Source of the DNA: CAYLUN01 sp964386865
Lineage (GTDB): Bacteria > Verrucomicrobiota > Kiritimatiellia > RFP12 > UBA1067
Direction: 5' to 3'
Length of the DNA stretch: 64,000 nt
NCBI GenBank assembly: GCA_964386865.1
Contig: CAYLUN010000001.1
Span: 124,001-188,000 of the forward strand
Shown: piece by piece, positions 1 to 15,000 of the stretch
Numbering within the stretch: position 1 is the first letter of the stretch
Layout of the letters: every line of letters begins with the position of its first letter
Notes under the pieces: model-generated
The model's input: only the letters and a program-made list of their open reading frames with translations
What the model was told of the DNA's origin: nothing
Database searches by the model: none
Made by a program: the position numbers and the translations under genes

Positions 1-2
1 CA

Positions 3-3000
3 TTCAATGCGGACAGCTCGTCTCCCGGCGGCACCTTGACGGGGCGTCAGGTGCGCTACGCGCTCGGCGTATTGCCTGCCGGCGTGGCAACGTCGCTGAC
101 CGTCGCCGCGGATGTGCCGATGGCCTTCTCGGCGGGGACTATGACCAATGAAGCGTGCGTCTCATCGTCGTCAGGCGACCTGTCGCCGAGCAACGGCACC
201 GCCGCCGCGGTAACGACGCTCACGCACGCGAGCGACCTCGGCATCACCCTGTCCTCCGCGCCCGATCCGGTCAGCCCCACCATGACGCTCATCTGGACGC
301 TTGCCGTCACCAATGCCGGCCCCACCCTAGCCCCACAGGTGGCTGTGAGCGACACCATGCCCGCCGGCGTGACGTTCTCCCCGGCCGCCAATCCGGGCTG
401 GAGCGAGGCGGGCGGCGTAGCCACCTATTCGCTCGACCACCTCGACGCGGGCGCGTGCACGACACTGACGCTGCGCGTGACGGTCGAGTGGGACGCAGGC
501 GTGACGCTCTACAATGTGGCCGAAGCCTCAAGCGACGCGAACGACCCCGACCCAACAGACAACGGGGCCGCAGTCGTGTCAATCGTGACAAAGGACTCCG
601 ACCTCGGGCTCGACGCCGCCGCCAGCCCCGAGCCTATTTCGGCTGGAGCGACGCTTGCCTGGACGCTGACGGTCAGCAACGCTGGGCCCGGCCTGGCGTC
701 GGACGTGGTTGTGAGCGACACGCTGCCGCCCCACGTGACCTTCTACGCGGCCGGAAGTCCGGGCTGGGCTCTAGCCGCAGGCGTCGCGAGCTACGCGGTG
801 GGCAGCGTCGCGGCTGGCGCGTCGACCACCCTGGTGCTGCGTGCCACGATCAACGAAAACGCGCCCGCCACGACCATCACAAACAGCGCCTCTGTCACGA
901 TGGCCAACTCGGATCCGAACGGCGCGAATAACGAGCGGGAGACCGTGTCCACCATCATGCGTACGGCGGACGTGTCGCTGCGCGTGTCGGACGCGCCCGA
1001 TCCGGTCGCGGCTGGCAGCGCAGGCGCCTATATGCTCGTCGTCTCCAACGCCGGCCCCGCCCAGGCCATGGGCCTAGTCCTGACCGACACGCTCCCAGCC
1101 GGCGTGACCTACAGGGCCGCAGGCTCCACGGCGGGCGGCGTGCCCGCTGGCAGCCAAGTCGCGTATAGCCTCGGCGCCTGCCCCGCCGGAGCCGTGATCA
1201 ACGTGACGATCGCCTACGATGTGCCCTCGGCCATGTCTCCGCGTGCGCTCACCAATCAGGCCTCTGTGACGACGACATCCATTGATTCGTTCGCCGGGAA
1301 CAACAGCACGCAGGAAGTCACGACGGTCACGCGTAACGCCGACCTGCATGCGGCCGTGCTGGCCGAGACCGACCCTGCGGGCGCGGGCGACACGGCACGC
1401 TACATCCTGCGCGTCGTCAACGAGGGGCCCAGCGATGCGACCGGCGTGACGCTCACGCACACGCTCCCAGCCGGAACCGCGCTCGTGTCGGGCGGAACGA
1501 CGGCAGGCTACACGCTTGACGGCACGCAGGTCTCTTGGGCGGTCGGCGACCTCGCCACAGGCGGCCGCGCCCAGTACCTGCTGGCCGCCGCCGTCACCAA
1601 CACGGCGAGGGGATCGCTGACCAACATCCTGACGGCGAGCGCCTCCACGGCGGACTCCGACCCCGGTGACAACACGGTCGCCAGCGCGACGCCCGTCGCG
1701 CTCGCCGCGCCGACGCGCGGCCTCTACACCTTCGAGCGTCTGAGCTGGGGCGCCCTCTCCGGCCAGGACGGCTGGAGCGGGTCGGGAAGCATGACGGTGA
1801 CGACCGGCGCGGTGCTCGACACCTCCAGCGTGCTGATGTTCAGCGGCGCGGGGGACGGCATACGCGGAAGCGATGCGTCCTTCACTTTCCCGACCGCCCA
1901 TTCCTCGGACACCGCATCCGCGTTTCAGTTCGACGTGCAGTATCGGACACAACCATACGGGCACGTCCAAGTCGGGCCCGACTGCGGATATTATACGGCA
2001 CCGTGCGCCTTCCTCGACTTGAACAAGGTCGGCATCAAGGCGTTCGGCAATCTGGCCACCTACTCGGCCGCACTACCCGCCGGAGCGGACGACGGCGACT
2101 GGCTGCGCCTACGCATGGTCATCAACTTCCCCGCATCTGGCGCGCATGGCGCGGCCGATCTCTACTACATGAACCTTACCGACGGGCAGACGTCGTTTGT
2201 AAAACTGGTTTCGGCGAACGATCTGCGCATCACTGAAATGTACGGTTACGCGAATCCCGGGCTCTGGAACAGGCTCCGCGTCATTTCCGATTTCAGCGGC
2301 GGGCCCATCGACAATGTGCAGTTCACTGAGGGCGACCTGTCGCTGACCATGGTTCCCGCACCCGGCGGCGTCGAGGTCGGCGAGCTACAGGCCTACTCGC
2401 TGATCATCACGAATCGCGGAGCCATGGTCGCGCAGAACATCCGCGTCGTGGACCGGCTGCCCGAAGGCGCGCGCTTCGGCTTCGCCTCGGTGCCTGCGAC
2501 ACTCGACGGACCCCTCGTTCGGTTGGCGGTCCCCGGCACAGTGCCTCCCGGCGGGGTGACGACGGTGACCGTGGAGATCGCCTCCAGCGTGTCAGGCGAC
2601 CTCACCAACGCCGCCGGCGTCGCGTGCGGCTTCTACGAGCCCAATCTGACGAACAACGAGGCCCAAGCCGTCAGCGTCGTCACGTCTGACGCGGGAGTGG
2701 ACCTCGTGCTGACCCAGACGTCATCCCCGGCCGTGCTAACGGCGGGCGTGTCGACCGTCTCCTACGCCGTGTCGCTCACGAATGTCGGAACCCGTGCGGC
2801 GAACAACATCCTGCTCACGCTGACGCCCCCCACGGGGGTCTCACCCGGAGCCGCAGTGGTGACAAATATCGGCTCGCTAGCCGTCGGCGCCGGCACAACC
2901 CGCGTGTTTGCGTATCAGGTGTTGCCCAGCGCCCCGCTTTCGCTGAGGTTTTATGCACGCGCCGTGTGCGATTTGCCGGACAACGCGGAAACGAATAACC

Positions 3001-6000
3001 GCGCGTGGCTGGATTCCGGCGTGACGCGCGTGGCTGACCTTGCCGTCCTCAGCGTGGCTCCGAGCGCCAACCCCATGACCGCCGGCGCCAGTTCCTACTC
3101 GTATGCGGTAACCGTAACGAATCTCGGCCCGAGCGATGTCTCCTCCGCAACCGCAAACAATGTGCTCAGTTACGGCCTCTACGCGTATGGGGACACGAGC
3201 CGGAGCATTGGCAGCCTTCAAGCAGGCAAGTCCGCGTCATACAGCCTGTCGGTGGGCGTGTACGACGAGACGCTCAATATGATGTCCAACACCGTCACGG
3301 TCAGTTCAGAGGCCGCCGACCCCTTTGCCGGCAACAGCCAGATGGCTGGCACAGTCGCGATTACAACATCAGCCAACCTGGTTCTATCCAGCACCGTCAC
3401 GCCCAATCCAGCCGCGCCCTCACTGGCGCTGGACTATCTCTTCAATCTCCGCATCCTGGGCCCGAGCTACGCGCGCAACGTGATGATCTCAAACACGCTT
3501 CCGCCCGGAGTAGCCTTCGACGCGGCAGGTAGCCCGGCCTGGTCCCTGTTTGGAAACACGGCGGTCTGCAACATCGGAACCCTAAGCAGCGACTACAACA
3601 GCCAAGTGTATGGAGTCAACCGGCCGCTGCGCGTCATCGTGGATGCGGGCAGCGGCGGGCTTTCGCTGACGAACACGGCCAGCGTCACGAGTTCGACGCC
3701 CGACCCCACGCCGTCCAACAACACGCGAACCGACATCACCGCAGTCTGCACCAACGCGGACGTCGCCGTGAGTGTCGCCGCCACGCCGGATCCTGTGAGC
3801 GCGGGCCAGACCATCCTCTTCATTCTCACTGTTTCCAACAGTGGCCCGGGCAGCTCCTTTGGCGTCGTGGTTACGAACGTGATTCCCGAGGACACGACTT
3901 TCGTCGCCTCCGGCTCATCCCCAGGAGCCGTCGTTGCGGGGCGCCAGGTGGTGCATGCGCTAGGCACGCTTTCCGCCGCGACTTCCGTGACGTTGACCAA
4001 CCGCGCGCAGCTGGCCGCCTCGAGCGTCGCCACCAGCCTGGCAGACGCCGCCAGCGTGAACAGCTCGACGCCCGACCCCGCGCCGTCCAACAACGTCGGC
4101 CAGCGGACAGTCGAAGTCAACCGAAGTGCCGACCTCGCGGTGGCGCGGCTGGCCCCGCCGCAATTGGAGAGCGGCGAGGATCTTCCCTGGACGCTCTATG
4201 TGGTCAATAACGGCCCCAGCGACGCGACGGGCGTCGTGCTGACCAACACCCTGCCGGCCGGAATACTGGTTGTAAGCAACGCAACCAGCTCCAGCTATGC
4301 GCAGACGGGGCAGCAGGTCTCGTGGCCGCTCGGCACTCTGGCCAGCGGGGCGAACACCTCTCTCGTGCTTACGGTTCGCGCCGCAGCGGGCGCAGGCCCG
4401 CTCCTCACAAACCGGCTGACGGTGGCGAGCGCCGTCAGCGACCCGTCTCCGGCAGACCACGTGGTGACCTCCGTGGACTCGCTCGTCTTGCTGCGAGACA
4501 CGCAGGGGCTCTACGATTTCGAATCCCTTGTTCTGGGCGACCTCGTGCCACAGGACAACTGGACGGCTCTCGGTCAGGGCAATACGGCGGTGAAGGCTGG
4601 CGGAGGCGCGAACACGACGCGCGTGGTCGGCAGCAGCTGGCTCCTTTTCCCGACGCGTCTGAACAACGCCAATTTCGCATTCCCGACCGCAGCCCCCGAA
4701 GACCGGGCTGCCGTCTATCAGTTCGACGTGCGCTATCAGTATGAGCCCGGCCAAGCCGGCAGCGCCATGCCCTGTTTCGGCTCTCAGCCCGGACCCAGCT
4801 TCGGCCTCGGCGGCCGCAACTTCTCGGTTCGCGGCGCAAACTATGGCGACAGCGTGACGCGCGGCATCTGGGCGGGAACCGACCCGGGCGACTGGCTGCG
4901 CCTGCGCCTCGTTGTGGATTACACGCCGCCGGGCGGCAAAGGCTCACTCTATTTCCGCAACTTGACCGACGGCCAGTCCACATACAGCCTGGCATGCGAG
5001 AATCCCGACCTGCAACTGTCGCGCATGGGCGGCAGCGCCAATCCGACCAATTGGAACGGCGCCATCCTGCGGTTCGACTACTCGGCGTTCGATATCGACA
5101 ACGTCCAATTCACTGAAGGCGACACCGCGTTGACCATCACCTGCGCCACAAATCGAATCGCCGCAGATGAGCCGTTCACCTACACCCTGACGGCGTCCAA
5201 CAAGGGGCCGATGCTCGCTCGTAACCTGACACTGGCCACGCGCTTGCCGGCCAACTTCGCCCTAGACGCCGTATCCGCCGCAGGCGCAACCTATACGCAG
5301 ATCCAAGACGTTGTCCGCATCACCTACACGCAGACCGTCGCGGTCGGCAGCGCCGTCAGCGCCAGCCTCACCACGCACCCCGTCTCCACCGGTGTTGGCA
5401 TGATCTCGGCAGCAGTACGCTCCGCCGTCTACGACCCCGCCACGACGGATAACCGGGCGCAGCTCACGGTGATCGTGGCCGACGGGCTGAACCTCGGCGT
5501 GAGCCAGGAGGTGATAACCGCGCCCGTGGTCGCAGGGCAATACCTCTCCTATGCCATCACCGTAACCAATCTCGGCGCGTTCGCCGCGACCAACACCGTA
5601 GTCACCGACCTCTTGCCGCCGGGAGTCACGCCAAGCGGGTCGGTTCCTCGCTATCTGGGCACGATCAGCTCCGGGGCCACCGCGAGCACCACGGTAACCG
5701 TGTTCGTGGCCGCCCAGACCGTCGGCCCGCTGACCAATCGCGTCAGCGTCGCCTGCGACTCGCCCGATCCCCTGATGGCCAACAACACGCACACCGCCGT
5801 ATGCGCCGTGGTGTGGCGTTCGGACGTGGCTCTGTCGCAGACCGCCGCGCCCGCGCCCGTCACCGCCGGCAACACGCTGACCTACACGCTCGCCGTCAGC
5901 AACGCCGGCCCCAGCTACGCATCGACCGTTACCGTCACCTCCGCGTTGCCAGCGCAAGCGGCCTTCAGCGCTACAGGCAGCCCGGGGTGGACGCAGCTGG

Positions 6001-9000
6001 TCGCCGGCGTGGCCTCCTACCGCGCAGGCTCACTGGCCGCCGGCGCGGTCACCAGCTTCCCGCTGCGCGTGACCGTGCCATCGTGGGCGCTCTCGACGCT
6101 GACCAACACCGCCTGGGCGTCAACCGCCTCCAGCGACCCCCTCTATGCGAACAACACCAACGTGCTAGAGACGGCCGTTCAGACACGTGCTGACCTGCGC
6201 ATCGCCTTGACGGATGCGCCCGATCCCGCGTTGGCCGGGCACGCGCTGGCCTACGGAGTCCTCGTCACGAACCTCGGCCCCAGCGACGCGCGAAGCGTTG
6301 TCGTGACCAGCGCGCTACCCGCCACAGCCGAACTCGATGTCGGCGCAAGCCCAGGCTGGATCAACCTCGGCGGAGGCGCGGCGGCGTTCGCGGTTGGTAA
6401 CGTGACGGCCAGCTCCGGCACGAACATATCCCTGCAGGTGACGCTCGGACTTGCCGCGCCTTCGGCCGTCGCGAATCAGGCGACCGTCGGCAGCCTGACC
6501 ACCGACGTCGTGCTGGGCAACAACACCGATACGGCAACGACCGAGGTTCGCCGCGAAGCGGATCTCGCCATCTGGGTCAGCACGTCGTCCGAACCCGTTC
6601 CCGCCGGCCAGACGCTCGACTACACCGTGGCGGTCTCGAACTTCGGCCCCTGCGATATCTCCGGCGTGGTGGTTACCAGCACCCTGCCGGCCGCCGTCGC
6701 GCTGGACGTGGGCGGCAGCCCGGGGTGGTCCTCGGCCGGCGGCGGCACGGTCGTCTACGCGGCCGGCACGCTGACCAACGGCACCGGCACCAGCATCGGC
6801 CTCCGCGTCTCCGTTTCCGCAGACGCTATTGGCACGCTCACGAACCGTTTCACCGCCGGAGCGACCGGCGTCGATCCGAACGCGTTGAACAATTCGGAGT
6901 GGGTGTATACGGGCGTAACACCGCAAATCAACCTCGCCGTTTTCGGCCGAGTCGAGCCTGCCTCGGTTCACGTCACCAACGCCGTCTTCCACTACGTCGT
7001 CACCGTGACCAACATGCGACCTATGGTCGTATCCGATTGCTGGATCACCAACGGCCTTCCGTCCAGCGTGACGCTGGTCGATGCCGCCACCAGCCAAGGC
7101 ATGTGTGTCACCAATGCCGGCTCCGCAGTAGGTCAGCTTGGGGCGCTGGGCCCGAACGCGGGCGCGACAGTCACCCTGACCATGGCCAACTTCCCGCTCG
7201 GGCTTTTCACCAACCGCGTAACGTGCGGTGGCAGCGGCGTTGAGGCCACACCCGCGGACAACGAGGCAACTATCGTCGCGATCGTCACAAAGGTGCCTCA
7301 GGCGATCGCCTTCGATAATCCGGGAGACCAGATCTCGACCAACACGGTCGCACTCGCGGCTACGGCGTCGTCCGGCCTGCTGGTTTCCTTCAGCCTCGTG
7401 TCGGGAGCGGCGGAGCTCGACGGTGCCATCCTGACCTTCACGGGCGCTGGCGAGGTCACCCTATCCGCCGCCCAGCTAGGAGATGGCACGTACGACGCGG
7501 CGCCTAGCGTCACCAACTCCTTCACCGTCACGAAGCCGTCGGCGATCGTTACGCTGGCAGGCTTGATCCAAACCTACGACGGCACGCCCCGTGCGGCCAG
7601 CGCGTCGACCGTTCCGCCAGACCTCACCGTGGACATCACGTACAATGGCTCCGCGACAGCACCTGTCGCGGCAGGCAGCTACGCCGTGACCGGCACGGTC
7701 AGCGACGCCCTGTACCAAGGTTCAACGGCTGGCACGCTAGTCGTCGCCAAGGCCGCCGCTACCGTCACGCTCGGCAACCTGAGCCAAGCCTATGACGGAG
7801 CCGCGCGAACCGTGAGCAGCGCGACGTCGCCGAGCGGACTGGACGTCGCCGTCACCTACGGCGGATCGCCGACCGCCCCTGTCCATGCGGGCGTCTACGC
7901 TGTGACCGGCACAGTCGTGAATGCGAACTATCAGGGCTCGACCAACGGCGCGCTGGTTGTTGCCAAGGCCGCTCAGGCGATCACCTTCGTCACGCTCGCT
8001 GATCAGCTCACGACAAACGTGGTCACCCTGTCTGCGACCGCCTTGTCCGGCCTCCCCGTGTCTTTCCGCCTGGTGAGCGGCTCTGCCGAACTGGCTGGCG
8101 CGAGGTTGAACTTCACCGGCGCAAGCATGGTGAGCGTAGCCGCCGACCAGCCTGGCGATAGCGATTGGCTATCCGCGCCGTCCGTGACCAACACGTTCAC
8201 AGTCACGCAAGCGACGGCTGTCGTCACACTCGGCAACCTGAACCAAACCTACACCGGCGACGCACGAGCAGTGACCGCCAGCACCATGCCCGAGGGCCTG
8301 AGCGTCGGGATCACGTACAACGGGCTCACTTCGGCTCCCACGAATGCGGGCGTTTACGCCGTTACGGGCACGGTCAGCGACGCCCTCTATCAGGGCGTTG
8401 CCACCGGCGTTCTCGCCGTGGCTAAGGCGAGCCAATCGCTCACATTCGGCGCCATCTCCGAGCAGCTCGCGACCAACGTGCTCAGCTTGAGCGCCGACGC
8501 GTCCTCCGGCCTAGCCGTGGGCTTCCGCGTGGTCAGCGGGCATGCGGTTCTCGCGGGTTCGTCGCTGAGTTTCACCAACTCGGGAGCAGTGAGCGTGGCG
8601 GCCGATCAGCCCGGCGACAGCAACTGGAGCGCCGCGCCGTCCGTGACGCAGACCTTCGCCGTCAGCAAGGCCCCCGCAAGCGTAACCCTGCAGAATCTCG
8701 CTCAGACCTACAACGGCACGGCGCGTGAGGCGGCGGCCGCGACTGAGCCGACCGGCCTGACCGTGACGCTCACCTACGACGGCCTGTCGTGGGCGCCGAC
8801 CAATGCCGGCGTCTACGCGGTCACCGGCACGGTCTCGAGCGCCCTCTACGCGGGCACGGCGATCGGCACGCTCGCCGTGCAGAAGGCGGCCGCGACGGTC
8901 ACGCTCAGCGGCCTGTCCCAGACCTACGACGGCACGGCGCGGGCGGCGAGCGCAGAGACTCTCCCATCCGGGCTCACCGTCGCCCTCACGTACGACGGCC

Positions 9001-12000
9001 TGGCGTGGGCGCCGACCCACGCGGGCGTCTACGCAGTCACCGGCACGGTCGTCGAAGCGAACTATCAAGGCGTGACGAACGGAATGCTGACAGTAGCGAA
9101 GGCCGGGCAGGCGGTCACGTTCGGCGCAATCCCCGACCAGTTCGCGACCAACGTGCTGACGCTGAGCGCCAGTGCGTCCTCCGGCCTGACGGTCGGCTTC
9201 GCTGTCGTAAGCGGGCACGCGGTCCTCGACGGCGCGGCGCTGAGCTTCACCAACGCCGGCGCGGTGACCGTAGCTGCCTCGCAGCCCGGCGACGGCAACT
9301 GGAGCGCGGCGGATTCGGTGACCCAGACTTTCGCCGTGAGCAAGGCCCCTGCGGGCGTGATCCTGTTGAACCTCGCGCAGACCTACGACGGCACCGCGCG
9401 CGCGGCGACTGCATCCACGGATCCGGCGGGCCTCACCGTGGACGTCACGTACGACGGCTCCGCCACAGCCCCGACCGAGGCGGGCTCGTACGCAGTGACA
9501 GGAACCGTGTCGAGCGCGCTCTTCGCAGGCTCGACCAACGGCACGCTCACAGTGGCGAGAGCGGTTGCTGCGGTCACGCTCAGCGGCTTGTCCCACGTTT
9601 ACGACGGCACGGCGCGGTCGGCGAGTGCGGCCACCGAGCCCCCTGGTCTGAGCGTCGCCCTCACCTACAGTGGCTCCGAAACAGCCCCGACTGACGCGGG
9701 CGTCTATGCCGTAACAGGCACGGTCGTCGCGGCCAACTATCAGGGCGCAACAAACGGGACGCTTGTGATTGCAAAGGCGTCCGCGACGGTCACGCTTGGC
9801 GGCTTGTCCCAGACCTACGACGGAACAGCACGCGCGGCAAGCGCGGAGACACTCCCCGCCGGGCTCACCGTAGCCCTCACCTACGACGGCCTGGCGTGGG
9901 CGCCGACCAACGCCGGCACCTACGCGGTCACCGGCGCGGTCGTCGCGGCCAACCACCAGGGCGTGACGAACGGCACGCTCACCGTCGCGAAGGCCGCCCA
10001 AGCGATCACGTTCGGTGACATCGCCGACCAGCTCGCGACCAACGTGCTCACCCTGAGCGCCAGCGCGTCCTCCGGCTTGCCGGTCGGCTTCGCGGTCGTG
10101 AGCGGACACGCGCTTCTCGACGGCGCGACCCTGAGCTTCACCAACGCGGGCGCGGTGAGCGTGGCCGCCTCGCAGCCCGGCGACGCGAACTGGAGCGCCG
10201 CGCCCTCCGTGACCCAGACCTTCGCCGTGAGCAAGGCCCCCGCAAGCGTAACCCTACTGAATCTCGCGCAGACCTACGACGGTACGGCGCGTGAGGCGGC
10301 GGCCGCGACTGAGCCAGCCGGCCTGACCGTGACGCTCACCTACGACGGCCTGTCGTGGGCGCCGACCAATGCCGGCGTCTACGCGGTCACCGGCACGGTC
10401 TCGAGCGCCCTCTACGCGGGCTCGACCAACGGCACGCTCACCGTATCGAGGGCGGCCGCGACCGTCACGCTCGGCGGCCTGTCCCAGATTTACGACGGCA
10501 CGGCGCGGGCGGCGAGCGCGGAGACCCTCCCTGCTGGGCTGACCGTGGCCCTCACCTACGACGGCCTGGCGTGGGCGCCGACCAACGCGGGCAACTACGC
10601 CGTGACCGGCACCGTGGTCGAGGCCAACTATCAGGGCGTAACCAACGGCACGCTCACCGTCGCGAAGGCCGCCCAGACAATCACCTTCGGCGCGATCGCC
10701 GACCAGCTCGCGACCAACGCGCTGACGCTGAGCGCCAGCGCGTCCTCCGGCCTGACGGTCGGCTTCGCGGTCGTAAGCGGGCACGCGCTCCTCGACGGCG
10801 CGGCGCTGAGCTTCACCAACGCGGGCGCAGTCAGCGTGGCCGCCTCGCAGCCCGGCGACGCGAACTGGAGCGCCGCGCCTTCGGTGACGCAGACGTTCGC
10901 CGTCAGCAAGGCCCCCGCAGCCGTAACGCTTAGCGGCCTCGCGCAGACCTACGACGGCACGGCTCGCGCGGCGACGACTTCTACAGAGCCGGAGGGCCTC
11001 ACCGTGGACGTCACGTACGACGGCTCCGCCGCGGCACCGACCGAGGCGGGCGTGTACGCGGTGACCGGAACCGTATCGAGCGCCCTCTACGCGGGCTCAA
11101 CGAACGGCACGCTTGTGGTGCAGAAGGCGGCCGCGGCTGTCACGCTCGGCGGCCTGTCCCAGACCTACGACGGAACAGCACGCGCGGCAAGCGCGGAGAC
11201 CCTCCCCGCCGGGCTGATTGTAGCCCTCACGTACGATGGCCTGGCGTGGGCGCCGACCAACGCGGGCACCTACGCGGTCACCGGCACGGTCGTCGAAGCG
11301 AACTATCAGGGCGTGACGAACGGCACGCTCACCGTCGCGAAGGCCGCCCAGACAATCACGTTCGGCGCGATCGCCGACCAGCTCGCGACCAACGTGCTCA
11401 CCCTGAGCGCCAGCGCATCCTCCGGCCTGCCGGTCGGCTTCGCGGTCGTGGGCGGGCACGCGGTCCTCGACGGCGCGTCGCTGAGCTTCACCAACGCGGG
11501 CGCGGTCAGCGTGGCGGCCGATCAGCCCGGCGACGCGAACTGGAGCGCCGCGCCCTCCGTAACCCAGACCTTCGCCGTGAGCAAGGCCCCCGCCAGCGTG
11601 ACCCTACTGAATCTCGCGCAGACCTACGACGGCACGGCGCGTGAGGCGGCAGCCGCGACTGAGCCGGCCGGCCTGACCGTGACGCTCACCTACGACGGCC
11701 TGTCGTGGGCGCCGACCAATGCCGGCGTCTACGCGGTCACCGGCACGGTCTCGAGCGCCCTCTACGCGGGCTCGACCAACGGCACGCTCACCGTATCGAG
11801 GGCGGCCGCGACGGTCATGCTCGGCGGCCTGTCCCAGATTTACGACGGAACGGCGCGGGCGGTGAGCGCGGAGACCCTCCCTGCCGGACTCACCGTGGCC
11901 CTCACGTACGACGGCCTGGCGTGGGCGCCGACCAACGCGGGCACCTACGCCGTGACCGGCACCGTGGTCGCGGCCAACCATCAGGGCGTCACCAACGGCA

Positions 12001-15000
12001 CGCTCACCGTCGCGAAGGCCGCCCAATCGATCACGTTCGGCGCGATCGCCGACCAACTCGCGACCAACGTGCTTACCCTGAGCGCCAGCGCGTCCTCCGG
12101 CCTGCCGGTCGGCTTCGCGGTCGTGGGCGGGCACGCGGTCCTCGACGGCGCGGCGCTGAGCTTCACCAACGCGGGCGCGGTGAGCGTGGCCGCCTCGCAG
12201 CCCGGCGACGCGAACTGGAGCGCCGCGCATTCGGTGACGCAGACGTTCGCCGTCAGCAAGGCCCCTGCGACCGTGACGCTCAGCGGGCTCGCGCAGACCT
12301 ACGACGGCACGGCTCGAACGGCGACGACTTCCACAGAGCCGGAGGGCCTCACTGTGGACGTCACGTACGACGGCTCCGCCACGGCACCGACCGAGGCGGG
12401 CGTGTACGCGGTGACCGGAACCGTATCGAGCGCCCTCTACGCGGGCTCAACGAACGGCACGCTTGTGGTACAGAAGGCAGCCGCGACCGTCACGCTCGGC
12501 GGCCTGTCCCAGACCTACGACGGAACAGCACGCGCGGCGAGCGCGGAGACCCTCCCCGCCGGGCTGACCGTGGCCCTCACCTATGACGGCCTGGCGTGGG
12601 CGCCGACCAATGCGGGCGTCTACGCGGTCACCGGCACCGTGGTCGCGGCCAACTACCAGGGCGTCACCAACGGCACGCTCACCGTCGCGAAAGCCGCCCA
12701 GACAATCACGTTCGGCGCGATCGCCGACCAGCTCGCGACCAACGTGCTGTCTCTGAGCGCCAGCGCGTCCTCCGGCCTAGCCGTGGGATTCAGCGTGGTC
12801 AGCGGGCATGCGGCTCTCGCGGGTTCGTCGCTGAGCTTCACCAACTCGGGCACGGTCAGCGTGGCAGCCGATCAGCCCGGCGACAACAACTGGAGCGCCG
12901 CGCCCTCCGTAACCCAGACCTTCGCCGTGAGCAAGGCCCCCGCCAGCGTGACCCTACTGAATCTCGCGCAGACCTACGACGGCACGGCGCGTGAGGCGGC
13001 AGCCGCGACTGAGCCGGCCGGCCTGACCGTGACGCTCACCTACGACGGCCTGTCGTGGGCGCCGACCAATGCCGGCGTCTACGCGGTCACCGGCACGGTC
13101 TCGAGCGCCCTCTACGCGGGCTCGACCAACGGCACGCTCACCGTATCGAGGGCGGCCGCGACCGTCACGCTCAGCGGCTTGTCGCAGGTCTACAACGGAA
13201 CGGCGCGGGCGGCGAGCGCGGAGACCCTCCCCACCGGGCTGACCGTGGCCCTCACGTACAACGGTTTTGCGTGGGCGCCAACCAACGCAGGCACCTACGC
13301 CGTGACCGGCACCGTGGTCGCGGCCAACCACCAGGGCGTGACGAACGGCACGCTCACCGTCGCGAAGGCCGCCCAAACAATCGCCGGCTTCGCCAACCCA
13401 GGCGCGCAGCTTGCGACCAACGTGGTTCGCCTCGCGGCCACGGCGGACTCCGGCCTGCCGGTCGGCTTCGCGGTCGTGGGCGGCCCGGCGACGCTAGCCA
13501 ACGGCACGAACCTCTCGTTCTCGGCGGCGGGAACCGTGAGCGTAGCGGCTTCACAAGACGGCGACGCGAACTGGAGCGCCGCGCCTTCTGTGACGCAGAC
13601 CTTCTCGGTAGCCAAGGCCCCCGCAGCCGTAACGCTCAGCGGCCTCGCGCAGACCTACGACGGCACGGCCCGAACCGTGACATCTTCGACCGTGCCCGCC
13701 GGCCTGACCGTGGCCATCACCTACGGCGGCTCCGCGACAGCGCCCACCAACGCCGGCAGCTATGCGGTCACAGGAACCGTATCGAGCGCCCTCTACGCGG
13801 GCTCGACCAACGGCACGCTCGTGGTGCAGAAGGCGTCCGCGACCGTCACGCTCAGCGGCCTGTCGCAGGTCTACAACGGAACGGCGCGGGCGGCGAGCGC
13901 GGAGACCCTCCCTGCCGGGCTGACCGTGGCCCTCACCTACAACGGCCTAGCTTGGGCGCCGACCAACGCGGGCAACTACGCCGTGACCGGCTCGGTCGTC
14001 GCGGCCAACCACCAGGGCGTGACGAACGGCACGCTCACGGTGGCGAAAGCCAGCCAGACGATCGCCGGCTTTGCCAACCCAGGCGCGCAACTTGCGACCA
14101 ACGTGGTCCGCCTCGCGGCAACGGCGTCCTCCGGCCTGCAGGTCGGGTTCGCGGTTGTGAGCGGGCCGGCGACGCTGGCCAGTGGCACCAACCTCTCATT
14201 CTCGGCGGCGGGAACCGTGAGCGTAGCAGCGGCACAGCCAGGCGACGGGAACTGGAGCGCAGCGCCTTCGGTGACGCAGACCTTCTCGGTGGCTAAGGCC
14301 CCCGCAGCCGTGACGCTCAGCGGCCTCGCGCAGACCTACGACGGCACGGCCCGAACCGTGACGTCTTCGACAGTGCCCGCCGGCCTAACCGTGGCCGTCA
14401 CCTACGGCGGCTCCGCGACAGCGCCCACCAACGCCGGCAGCTACGCGGTGACCGGCACCGTGTCGAGCGCCCTCTACGCGGGCTCGACCAACGGCACGCT
14501 CGTGGTGCAGAAGGCGGCCGCGACCGTCACGCTCAGCGGCCTGTCGCAGGTCTACAACGGAACGGCGCGAGCGGCGAGCGCGACGACCGCGCCAGCCGGC
14601 TTAAGCGTGGCCTTCACGTATAACGGCGTGTCGTGGGCGCCGACTAACGCGGGCACCTATGCGGTGACCGGCACCGTGGTCGCGGCCAACCATCAGGGCG
14701 TGACGAACGGCACGCTCGCGGTGGCGAAAGCCAGCCAGACGATCAGCTTCGCCAGCCCCGGCCCACAGTACGCGACGAATGTAGTCCGCCTCGCGGCCAC
14801 GGCGACCTCCGCCCTGCCTGTCGGCTTCGCCGTCGTGAGCGGGCCTGCGACGATTGCCAGCGGAACCAACCTCTCGTTCACAGCGGCGGGGACGGTGAGC
14901 GTGGCGGCTTCGCAGAACGGCAATGCGAATTGGAGCGCAGCCGCGTCCGTGACTCAGACCTTTGCCGTGGTCGCCGTGTCCGATCTGTCCGTGACAATGA

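Noticed and set aside
8511..10109. Long open frame on the minus strand opposite the MBG array
   Set aside because: It mirrors the GC-rich 675-bp repeat and translates to Arg/Gly/Ala-rich low-complexity repeats; no start signal, domain or independent codon pattern supports a gene.
7300..14973. CRISPR-like or satellite array
   Set aside because: Units are 216 and 675 bp, coding and in frame, with no short repeat/unique-spacer alternation.
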